From: Mesorhabditis belari
Lineage: Eukaryota; Nematoda; Chromadorea; Rhabditida; Rhabditidae
Direction of reading: 5' to 3'
Assembly (NCBI GenBank): GCA_958450365.1
Contig: CAUEEP010000917.1
Coordinates: 210,001-274,000, forward strand
DNA length: 64,000 nucleotides
The stretch's first letter is position 1; each line of letters opens with the position of its first letter. The position numbers were made by a program, and so were the translations under genes. A model generated the notes under the pieces. It had not been told where the DNA came from and searched no databases. It saw only the letters and a program-made list of their open reading frames with translations. This document shows positions 52,227 through 62,481 of this stretch, in pieces.

Positions 52227-55200
52227 ATGCGTCAACTACTCGTTTCAACGACGCTCCTAATCTCGATTGGTTTGTTGTTTTTCTTGAAAGAAGTTCTGTA
52301 GAGATCTGCTGAATAGAAATTTGAGCTTCAATAACAGTACACACCGTAAATACTGTAATAGTACCCACCTCGTACAGTCGCGTAGTCACAGTTTTTAGTT
52401 TTTCATTTTTTTTTAAAGCGCCCGTACTTTCAAAAAATGCGTCTTTGGTATCAAAAAATAGCCCTGAATTTCAGCTATTTTTTGATACCAAAACGAGCAT
52501 TGTAGCATAAACCAGTGTCGAGAAAAACTCATTCAAAGCTAGACTACGCAACGCTCCGCACCGTCATTATGGGGTTGCGGTACTATTACAGTATTTACGA
52601 TAAGCTATTTAACAGTAAAGATAGATCAACTGAAACGCGAAACATTTCAGTCTTCTCGTTCACATTGGACTGTGATTTCCGTCGTGAATGCTGTTGGAGA
52701 AGCGCTGAAGGGGAAGGCGTTTGGGAGACAAGGAAAACCATCTCAACCAACGAGTTTCGACGCACGTTTCTCGTCGGCAAAAAGTCGACACCACCAGGTA
52801 AACGACTAATTCACCCCACGACGCGATAGCGGTCATGGTCAAGTGGCTAAGAGCATTGTTTCATAGTCGGGGGGTCGGGGTCGAGTCAGGGGTTCGATTC
52901 CGGACAGACCCAGGCAACAAAGTTCATCAACTTTCTTCATTCTTTTTACAATCTCTGGGCTTTCTTCCTCTTCCTTTCTTCATCTTCCTTTCATTTACAA
53001 ACAAAATTTGACTTTATAATCGTTGTTTCTACAGTAATCTGGACTTGCCTAATTCGTAATTGAAGCTTAGAAAGAGATCCATCAGGAATGAATTTGATGA
53101 CCAGGAATGAATTTGATGAGAAAGAGATCCATCAGGGATGAATTTACCTTGTAATCTCTTTCCAGATGGCCCTTACGTGATGCGGGTGGAAACAGGGGCG
53201 CAAGAGGGCGGCTCTTCTTTCATGTCGTGTCCATTTTGCTCAACATCGCCGGTGATCGTCAGATATCGGTATTTCGAAATGCTCTATTAGATTTCCCATC
53301 GCTTAAAGCATCAGAATTTCTACAGGATTTGCTAAAGAAATAGATCCGTAAAAGTCAACGCTGAGAACGAACCGCTAAAAAGAAAAGAGCACCGATCCTA
53401 GAGGGTTTGCTGGAGCTGTTTCTTTAAAAGAACTTCAAAAGAGCTTACAGAAACGGTCTAGACCTTTCGATTTGATTTACTAAGAGTTACAGTGGTTTAA
53501 AAAAAAATGCTTTTTTATTTTAGTCGATCTAAATCTAGAGTCAAAAAAGGTTTTTCCGGATTTATTTCCGATCGGCACTTGGTCAAGAAAGAAGTTGTAC
53601 GCAAATTTATAGCTTTTAGATAAAGCTTTAGATAAAGATTTAGCTCTAGATTTTGATGTAGAGTTTAAATTTAGATATTTAGCTTCATAAGTACTTGGAG
53701 CGCGGGGCCCAGAAAGGGAAGGGTCTGTGGTCGACCCCGTCCGATCTGCCAAGTTGAGCAACGTCGGCGCGGGTTAGTCGTGGGTTCGACTCCCATGGGT
53801 TCCCCTCCGAGCGCCCCAGCCCGGCCATCGGAGTGCCTCAGTAAATGTGGAAGCGGGTTGTGATCTAGATCACTAGATCACTAGAGCACTAGTGATCTAG
53901 TGAGCTAAGTGCGAAGACAGATCCAAATCAAGTACTTGGAGCTAAACTAGATTTCTCTAAAATCTCGAATCTCGAATATCCCTTCAGACATTGGCAATCT
54001 CCAACAGCTCAAGTGAGCCTCTGCTGGCAACTCGTCGTCGGTCAAGAGGTGGGGGCTTAAAAAGATAGAAATCGAGAAATTGATTGCAATTTGATAATTA
54101 GCTGGTAGCAGGCGTTGTTCGACGTTTTTCGTTTCGTTTTTCTGGACAAGGGACAGGCCAGGGACAGCTCTAATAGCTAATTGATTGTTCTATCGAATAT
54201 TCTCAAACATTTCAGACTCAAGAGGAGGATCAAGAGGAGTGCATCCAGATTTCACCCAACGAACAAAGCAATCTCGCCCAGCAGACGCTCTTCGTGCCGA
54301 CAGGGAAACAGATACAGGTGAGATTACCGTAACCCTTTTAATCTTACAGTAACTCAAGTAGTTCGTCTTTTTGTCACTTTTATCACAATTACTGTAATCC
54401 GAGGTGACGCTGTCATGCTTTGAAGTGACTGTGTTGATGATGGTTTAAAGCCAGCGCCGGCTACCGTAGCCTGAGTGGCTGGCGCTTTAAAGCTAGTGCC
54501 GACTATCGTATCCAGTTACCGTAGCCCTAATGTTACGCTAGTTTCTACAACTGGTATCAGGCTTGTTCGCAAGACGTTTTTCTGGACCAGGGACGGGCCA
54601 GGGACAGGTCAGGGACAGGCCAAGTACCTGCCTCTAAAATTCAGGCTTTGCCCTGACTTGCCATTTCCCTAGATCCACAGGCTTGCAGTAAAGCAAGTCG
54701 GGTAAGGCAAGGTCAACGCCATGATTCGCTGAAGGTTTGCCCACAAAAAGTCATTGTGGGACATTGTGGGCACAAAAAAAGTGATACTTAATTTTCCCGC
54801 CTCTTTTCCCATTGAAAATCAAACTTTGAACTCAAATATTTCTTAATGTTTTGCTGTTCAATATAGATAGTTTTTGTAAAACTCGAAAGAGAAAGACTCG
54901 GCGCCGCCAATGATACCAAAGAATTTGTAAATTCAGCAGCCCAACACAAAGAGATTTGAGCTTAAGCTTTGAGCTTTGAGTTAGATTGCAAATGGGAGAA
55001 GGGACGGGTCGGCCGATAGCCACAAAAAGTAGCTGAACTGCTAGAAGTCTTGCTTAGAGTTTAGCTTCAAAATAATTGCCCTTTTCAGCTCTATTTCCTC
55101 ATCGAGAATGTTGCCTCGAAGACGTACGGAGTGATTTTAATCGATCGGATCTCCGTCGAGTACAAGTACTGAAGAAATTTAGGCTTAAATAGGGTCAGAT

Positions 55201-58200
55201 CTGCGAGCTGTGACTCTGCGAGCGCTGTGACTCACCGTCTGCAAGCTGTGAGCTGTGAGCTGTGGTGGAGTGGATAAGAGTTGTTGTTTCCAAAACGAGA
55301 TATCAATTCTTTGCTCGGGTTCGATCCCTTCCATTGTTTTCGTTTTATTTTGATGTTAAACTGTTCAAATTCATCTATTTTAACTTTACAATAAATAGTA
55401 TGACATCTTTTAATTGATAAGAAACAAAAAAAAAAACAAAAGATACTAAGATCTAGCTACAAAAGAGCTTTCAGTGATTGCAAAACGGCTCCCTCACTTC
55501 CTTCAATCAACCTTGGGGCTCAGCACACTGCTGTGTGAGTTCTGGAAGAAAAATTTTTGAAATCCAACAATTTCAGTGTTCCCGTTCACCGCTCTTCGTC
55601 ATCGGATTTTAGAAAGTAAGCAAAAAAAGCTACAAAAAACGCTTACTTAATCACTTCAAACATTCAGAGCAAGACCGAAAGCGATTTTGCCGAACTCAGG
55701 GAATCGAAAGCTGAAGATCAAGTGGGGATTTTGGTTTTGCACCTGTTTGAGCAATTGAGCCGACTGCGGTCGCCCAGTGCGCCAGAAGGCGTGCGTTTAC
55801 GAGAACGCACCGAAATGCCGGCCTTCCCGTGCGTTCTCTTGTGCCCCATATAAACACACGCCATTTGGCGCACTGGGAAACGCCTGGTTGTCTGGTGGTA
55901 CATGTAAACGCACGTAGCCTGGCGCACGCCGTTAGCTAGTTGAATTATGCAAGCGAAATGACTTTCTTTAGCAAGCTCACGATGCAGGAAAGCGCTTTGA
56001 ATGAAGAGGTGGCGAGGCAGATTCGAAATTTGGAGAACACGTAGGAATTCTCGATTTTCTTGTAATTCTCGGGAATTCTCGATTTTCTTGTATTTAGACA
56101 GGATAAAGATTTGCGAGTTTCGTCGGGGAACAGCGGAGAGAAACATTTCGACACGTTGAGCACGACGACGGTCGGTTAAAGCACTTTGTGCGCTTTTCTT
56201 AGAGCAATTTCTAAACGCACCCTTTCTAGTGCACTGAAATCTCCATTTTTCTTGCAATAAGGCTAGAATTTCGTGTTTTACTTTGAATTCTTTAATTCCC
56301 CTCAAATCTCATCTTGTTAGGAAAGCCCGAAAGAGATGCGTTTATCAGATTTGAGCTCCAAAAGATGCTTAAAAAGGTAAATGGCATTCCCCTCAAAAAA
56401 ATGATCGAAATCTATGCACTCTTACAATATTTCTCCATCGTGTCAGAGTTCATTCGAAAGCTTCAAATGTAAGCTAGTGGGGGAATTAAGAATCAAAGTT
56501 CTCACAAACATATGTGATGAGATATTTGGTTTTCTTCGACTTTCTTCTGTTTTTTTAACTCTAGCTCAAAGTAACTAGATAATCCCAAGCTACATTCATT
56601 TAGTCTGACCGAAAACCAGCTCAACAAAAGCCCTCTTCATCATCACAAATCTCATCCACTCACCTAGTTCCCCGTTTATCGACAGCAATTGAATCGCAAA
56701 CAGTCAAGAATCCGACGATGAAGAGCACAAAGCATGTGAGTGAAACAAGTAGTACAGTCCGAAACCTGTTTACGGAATATTATTAGGTTGGCAAGTTATA
56801 AACAATCGTTTTTGGGTAATTTGTTTTCTGAAAAAAAAAAACGGCTTATCCAATCAAAAAACGGTTTGCTTCATTCAAAAGCCCTATCCTTATAATCTAC
56901 AAAATGGGTTTTTTGAATTTTGTGAAAAATGTTTTATTTTAGAACCTTTTCAGGCATTTTAATGTACGAGTTTAAAATCCTGATTTCTAGCATTCATGAG
57001 CTATTATATTTTTGAGTGATTGCATACTTTATAAAATAAAACGCTTCATCGATTATATAGTTTCCCAAAATTTCCGAACAATTCAATCGATCGAATCGTT
57101 CTCTTGGATTTTTTTAAAAATCTTGCTTAAATTCAAATGAAAATGGATTAAATTAGCACAAAAGTGCATTTTGAGCCTAGTTTGAAAATCAACGTTTCGA
57201 TCGATTGAATTGTTCGGAAATTTTGGGAAACTATATAATCGATGAAGCGTTTTATTTTATAAAGTATGCAATCACTCAAAAATATAATAGCTCATGAATG
57301 CTAGAAATCAGGATTTTAAACTCTTACATTAAAATGCCTGAAAAAAAAAAAAAAAAATCTAAAACTTCTAAAATAAAACATTTTTCACAAAATTCAAAAA
57401 ACCCATTTCGTAGATTATAAGGATAGGGCTTTTGAATGAAGCAAACCGTTTTTTGATTAGATAAGCCGTTTTTTTTTTTTTCAGAAAACAAATTACCCAA
57501 AAACGATCGTTTATAACTTGCCAACTTAATACTTCAAAAACTAATGTTGAAGCTAAGGTTTTAAACGCAATGCTTTCAGGTGAAAATCCCGCAATCGTTT
57601 CACGAGGCGGCCAACCGAGTGACGGTGATGGAGAACACGCAACGAGTGGCTCCATCAATGGCGACGAGTGGGATGAGAGGGAGAATGGGACAAACAATGC
57701 AACCACCACCCCCGAGAGCCATCCCATCAGTTCTTCCACCACCACCACTCCTGCCCACATCATTGGGCAAAGATTTCAATCGTGAGTTGATCTATTTCTA
57801 GAGGATCAGTACAAGACCTCCGACTTTGATATTGTTGCCTCACTATAGGCCAGGCCACTATTCAGTTTTAAAGCCCGGATAAAGCAAGACACTTAGGGCA
57901 AGATCAGTGCCAGGGTCAAGTCTGTCATCCTAGTCAAAAATGACAGAAACAGCACTTGAATCTCCATTCAATCCAAAATTAAGTTTATTCTTTATTCCAT
58001 TAATCGATTGTTCAAGTTGTGAGAAGTTTTGCTCCTTCTGAAATCGGCTCTTTATTTCTGATTTCTCACTTTAGCTTTGCACGATCTCGTCGGAAAAGAG
58101 TTCTCTGATTTCCTCGATCCGAGTTTCATCAGCAAAGATGACGAGGAGGGTGATGATCCGGAAGCCGAAGAATACTTTAGGCAACAGGTGACACTTTGTT

Positions 58201-60806
58201 TCAATAGAAGACTCAATGGAAGCCTAGTGCTGAGCTATTTTGACTGTTGAGTGATTCAAAATCCGAAAAATGCAATTTAGAAGCAGAAACCCCAGCAGCC
58301 GGCTCCTCCAAGCACAAGTGTTCGACAGCCGGCTCGATCACGAACATCCCAGCCAACATCTCGTACGGTGATGCAACCACAGAGAGTAACACAGCAGCAA
58401 CAAGTCCCACCACAGACACCGATTCGAGTGAGTTTTTTGGGGATACGGTTTTTGAATTGACTTGCTATCTTTTCCGAGAAAATCCTGTTAGCGCTTTGTG
58501 CCAAAACTACCGTGTCACTAATTTGCAGGTGTAAAAGAAAGCGCGCAATTTCATTCTTGTTCTTCATTTCATTTTATTCTTTTTGCGAATTACTTATATG
58601 GAAAACCATATTCTTTATGATTGATTTTTAAAATTTTTTTTTTAACTGAACTGAATCAGCAATCTCTAAGTATGTAAGCAAAGTAATTTCTCTATTTTCC
58701 GCAAAGAATTCGCCAAGTTTCTTTTCGTTTCATAAAACTATCACTCATAAAGAATACGAAGAAAACGATATAAGAAATACGCAAAAAGAATAAAATGAAA
58801 TGGAGAACAAGAATGAAATAAAGAAAAAGAATGAAATAGAGAACAACAATGAAATAAAGAATAAGAATTAAATAAAGAATAAGAATTAAATAAAGAATAA
58901 GAATTAAATAAAGAAAAAGAATTAAATAAAGAAAAAGAATTAAATAAAGACTAAGAATGAAATAGAGAATAAGAATTAAATAAAGAAAAAGAATGAAATA
59001 AAGAAAAAGAATGAAATAAAGAAAAAGAATGAAATAAAGAATAAGAATTAAATAAAGAATAAGAATTAAATAAAGACTAAGAATGAAATAGAGAATAAGA
59101 ATTAAATAAAGAATAAGAATTAAATAAAGAATAAGAATTAAATAAAGAATAAGAATTAAATAAAGACTAAGAATGAAATAGAGAACAACAATGAAATAAA
59201 AAAAAGAACAAGAATGAAAACACGAAATGAAATAAAGAACAAAAATGAAAGAATGAAATTCTTTCTTTTTTTGGCTGCAAATCCGGAGGGGTACGGTAGT
59301 TTTACCATTCTTTAAAGCGCTAACCCGGGATTTTCTTGGAAAAGATCGCCAGTTAGAATTTGATACTTTGAATAACTATAAAAAGTGATTCAGCCAGCTA
59401 CCTCTTCAAATCGATCTCCCCTTCATCCGCTTTTCGATCGGTACAATTCGATTTTCTACGTTGAATACTTAAATTTTCAGAAATCAATGCGATAGCCCGG
59501 GCGGATGTTTATTCGAGCGTGGCCTCTGCTCGTACACTCATGCGACGCTCGATCCGAATCAAATGTTTCGATTGACGAAAGGTACGAAAATATCGATGTT
59601 TTTTTTAGTTTTTAGAGCAAAAATTTAGGTCAAATATGGTTAGAATTGGCAAAAAGAAAATCGTGAAAATTTAGTCTAACTCAGATTGGATAGAGACTTA
59701 AATTGGATAGAGTTCAGATTGGATAGAGACTTGGATAGAGACAAGTACAGCTGAAGTACAGCTTAGATCTATGAAATAAATCTTGTACACTCAATGCTTT
59801 CTTTCAGTCGGTTTATCAAGTTTTGCGTTGGCGAATGTGAGACCGAGCTCGGTGGTTGTTTTAGAGACGCCGACGAATCTACGGGAAGAGCATTTGGTGG
59901 GGGAAAATTCAAGACAAAAAAAAAATATTGAAAAGCTTTGAAAACCTTTTCCTAATAAACATTCTATAAAAACATATCTAGATTGTTAAACAAATGTAAA
60001 TATTTGATTTCAGATCGTTCTCGACGTTCTCGAGCATCATTCGGACGTCAGTTTGCGGGGATGTTGTCAGGTAAAAGTTTGAATCCAATTCAAAATCAAT
60101 TCAATTTTCTATCAATTTTCTTTGAGGTAATCGGTCAACCGCAACTCATTTGCCCCTTTTCAACTCCAATCGAATCATCGGTGATGATTTGGCAAGCTGC
60201 TCGGTTTAGTTGCCCAGCAAATACGGTTAAGGTGGGTAAAGAATAAGAGGTAAAGATTGTGAGGAAAGATTATCGGGAAAAATTGTTCTTTTTCTTTTTT
60301 TCTCATTCGTAGCGTCATTCTTGTTTTGTCTTTCTCTTTAAGTTTATATAGAACGCGCAAACACACACAAATTGGGGATTTGACTTACGTTGTCGGAGAA
60401 AAGCAACCAAATCTTTCGAGAAAATGAACTAATCTGTAGAGAAAATGAACCAAATCTATAGAGAAAATGAACCAAATCTTTCGAGAAAAGGAAAGCCAGA
60501 AATGATACGCTGAAAAGTACACAAACAAAATCAAATGAAAAATCAAATGAAACAAGCTTAGAACAATCGTAATCCTAATTGTTAGTGAAATTTCTTGCTT
60601 AAAAAATGCGCTTACGCAAAAAGACGAGTCTAAATTTGACGCAATAAAGACGCAAAAATTTGAGTCTAAATTTCTAGCTGGTGTTTATGTGCGAGAATCG
60701 CGGAATGATTGACGGTGAGTGCGGGATCGATAATCTCCGTCTTCATCTCCCATCCGATATTCTATTATGGGAACCCTGTCAAAAAGATCTTCTATCACAA
60801 TTATGA
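52227..60806 (+). CDS. Secreted protein with two MAM-type domains, 21 exons, 649 aa
   Basis: Exons: 52227-52269, 52651-52797, 53166-53268, 53988-54048, 54216-54317, 55089-55165, 55577-55615, 55668-55721, 55972-56040, 56098-56174, 56321-56376, 56604-56735, 57580-57781, 58075-58187, 58281-58427, 59395-59441, 59481-59581, 59808-59896, 60014-60070, 60127-60231, 60678-60806 (TGA). All join in phase. The signal peptide (MRQLLVSTTLLISIVFSF) leads straight into MAM-like domain 1: CDFRRECCW, DGPYVMRVETGA, FLIENVASKTYGVILIDRIS. A linker of about 280 residues follows, rich in S, K, P and Q (PPPPRAIPSVLPPPP; QQQQVPPQTPIR). MAM-like domain 2 then runs from CLFERGLCSYTH to FSCPANTVKLVFMCEN and GECGIDNLRLHLP. 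MAM domains serve adhesion or receptor assembly outside the cell. No membrane anchor is seen. The exon at 60127 uses a TTTGAG acceptor. Divergence from the MAM consensus makes the domain call strong but not certain. Confidence 0.83.
52344..52598. mobile_element. MITE family C, copy 2
   Basis: Closely matches 31044-31301, with inverted ends CCGTAAATACTGTAATAGTA and TACTATTACAGTATTTACG. It fills most of MAM intron 1 and ends about 50 bp before the exon 2 acceptor. Confidence 0.85.
52829..52911 (+). pseudogene. Type II (Ser/Leu-like) tRNA-like element
   Basis: GCGGTCA then A box TGGTCAAGTGG, a G-rich stretch where the long variable arm would be, and B box GGTTCGATTCC; about 83 nt, the length of serine tRNAs. 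The anticodon stem does not pair well. In MAM intron 2. Confidence 0.55.
53703..53818 (+). pseudogene. 5S rRNA-like sequence
   Basis: The core CCCGTCCGATCTGCCAAGTT, then GAGCAACGTCGG, matches the 5S internal control region, followed by GGTTAG, TGGG and CATGGG landmarks in 5S order. Terminal GGGGC and GCCCC can form the closing stem. Many substitutions in the 5' third suggest a pseudogene or 5S-derived retroelement in MAM intron 53269-53987. Confidence 0.65.
55256..55333 (+). pseudogene. tRNA-like element, CCA-type loop
   Basis: A box TGGTGGAGTGG and exact B box GGTTCGATCCC. The anticodon arm pairs four of five bases around loop TTCCAAA. It is preceded by a short GAGCTGTGA array. In MAM intron 55166-55576. 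Confidence 0.5.
56783..57529. mobile_element. Mariner-like long foldback, 747 bp
   Basis: Ends TTAGGTTGGCAAGTTATAAA and the inverse, flanked by TA. Arms of about 330 bp pair almost end to end (shared AGCATTCATGAGCTATTAT and TCGATCGATTGAATTG-type stretches), leaving a centre near 57100-57180. No transposase. In MAM intron 56736-57579. Confidence 0.85.
58793..59225. repeat. 17-bp minisatellite AATTAAATAAAGAATAAG
   Basis: About 25 units of AAGAATTAAATAAAGAA with GAATGAAATAGAG variants, in MAM intron 58428-59394. Confidence 0.92.
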
Positions 60807-61039
60807 AAAAAAAGGAGAGAATAATGCTCAAGATTGGCTTTGGACACAGATTTCTATTATATTCACTTTGTTTCTTTTTTTTTGCTAATAAATTGTTTTG
60901 AAAAGTTGCAAATGTTCAAAAAAAAACGACTCAACTGATCCCAATTTCTCTTTTCCGACTATCGTAAACTCGTCTTACGTTTCCGAACAAACCGTAAACT
61001 TGTCTCTATTTTGTCTTTTATTCAATCTTCTCTTTCCAA

Positions 61040-61258
61040 GGGGTAGGCTAGTTTCCGCAACTCGCCAGAACTTTCTCCCAAGTGGACCAATCTTTATGAT
61101 TTTAGTATCATTTTGTAGCACTTATTGAGATCTACAAAATGAAACCAAAATCATAAAGATTGGTCCACTTAGGAGAAAGTTCTGGCGAGTTGAGCAAACG
61201 ACTCAGTTGCGCAAATGACCTAGTTGCTCAAAAAAAGTTGCGGAAACTAGCCTACCCC
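61040..61258. mobile_element. Inverted-repeat MITE with perfect 8-bp target duplication
   Basis: Starts GGGGTAGGCTAGTTTCCGCA and ends with the complement. CTTTCCAA lies directly outside both ends (61032-61039 and 61259-61266). A second inner hairpin (GCCAGAACTTTCTCC) occupies the left part. The 8-bp duplication is typical of hAT-type transposition. Confidence 0.9.
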
Positions 61259-61489
61259 CTTTCCAATCACTTTTTGTATCATTTTGAAATCCTTTATGAA
61301 AATCGATAGGTTGTGATAAGCTGTTCTCGCGATTTCGAGCAATTTAGGCGACGCTCAGGGTGCACTACTATTAGAGAAAATACGGTAGATAGATGAAGTC
61401 TATCTAATTCTAAAATCTAATTAATACCAAGGATAGATTTGATGAAAATAGAGAAAGATTACGATAATCAAGAGAGAAAAACAAGCTTT

Positions 61490-62350
61490 AGAGAAACGGC
61501 TTTAGAAAAACGGCTTTAGAAAATGGCTTTAGAAAACTGCTTTAGAAAATGGCTTTAGAGAAATGGCTTTAGAAAATGGCTTTAGAGAAACGGCTTTAGA
61601 AAACTGCTTTAGAAAACTGCTTTAGAAAATGGCTTTAGAAAATGGCTTTAGAAAATGGCTTTAGAAAATGGCTTTAGAGAAACGGCTTTAGAGAAACGGC
61701 TTTAGAGAAACGGCTTTAGAAAACTGCTTTAGAAAATGGCTTTAGAAAACTGCTTTAGAAAATGGCTTTAGAGAAACGGCTTTAGAGAAACGGCTTTAGA
61801 GAAACGGCTTTAGAGAAACGGCTTTAGAGAAACGGCTTTAGAGAAACGGCTTTAGAGAAACGGCTTTAGAGAAACGGCTTTAGAGAAACGGCTTTAGAGA
61901 AACGGCTTTAGAGAAACGGCTTTAGAGAAACGGCTTTAGAGAAACGGCTTTTAGAAAACTGGCTTTTAGAAAATGGCTTTTAGAAAATGGCTTTAGAGAA
62001 ACGGCTTTAGAGAAACGGCTTTAGAAAACTGCTTTAGAAAATGGCTTTAGAAAATGGCTTTAGAGAAACGGCTTTAGAGAAACGGCTTTAGAGAAACGGC
62101 TTTAGAGAAACGGCTTTAGAGAAACGGCTTTAGAGAAACGGCTTTAGAAAACTGCTTTAGAAAATGGCTTTAGAGAAACGGCTTTAGAGAAACGGCTTTA
62201 GAAAACTGCTTTAGAAAATGGCTTTAGAAAATGGCTTTAGAGAAACGGCTTTAGAGAAACGGCTTTAGAGAAACGGCTTTAGAAAACTGCTTTAGAAAAT
62301 GGCTTTAGAGAAACGGCTTTAGAGAAACGGCTTTAGAAAACTGCTTTAGA
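61490..62350. repeat. 14-bp satellite GGCTTTAGAGAAAC
   Basis: About 60 units, mostly GGCTTTAGAGAAAC, mixed with GGCTTTAGAAAAT and TGCTTTAGAAAAC. Variant blocks repeat, showing repeated segmental duplication. The longest satellite in the window. Confidence 0.93.
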
Positions 62351-62481
62351 AAACGAATTACCGGTAGATGGAAAACAAAAACGAAAAATATTTTTGTAAA
62401 TTTGTATACAACAGTTTCCATAAAGCTAATTTTTCTGCGAACGCTCTTTTTTTTGAAATTTTTTCTTCAAACTTTCACAAT

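Larger units (their letters stand above)
60807..62481. other. Intergenic between MAM and EGF genes
   Basis: Holds one short mobile element with 8-bp target duplications (61040-61258) and an 860-bp satellite. No gene seen. Confidence 0.65.

Noticed and set aside
59481..59581. CCCH zinc finger reading of CDSPGGCLFERGLCSYTH
   Set aside because: Spacing does not fit CCCH fingers; neighbouring exons fit a MAM-type domain start (CxFExxLC).
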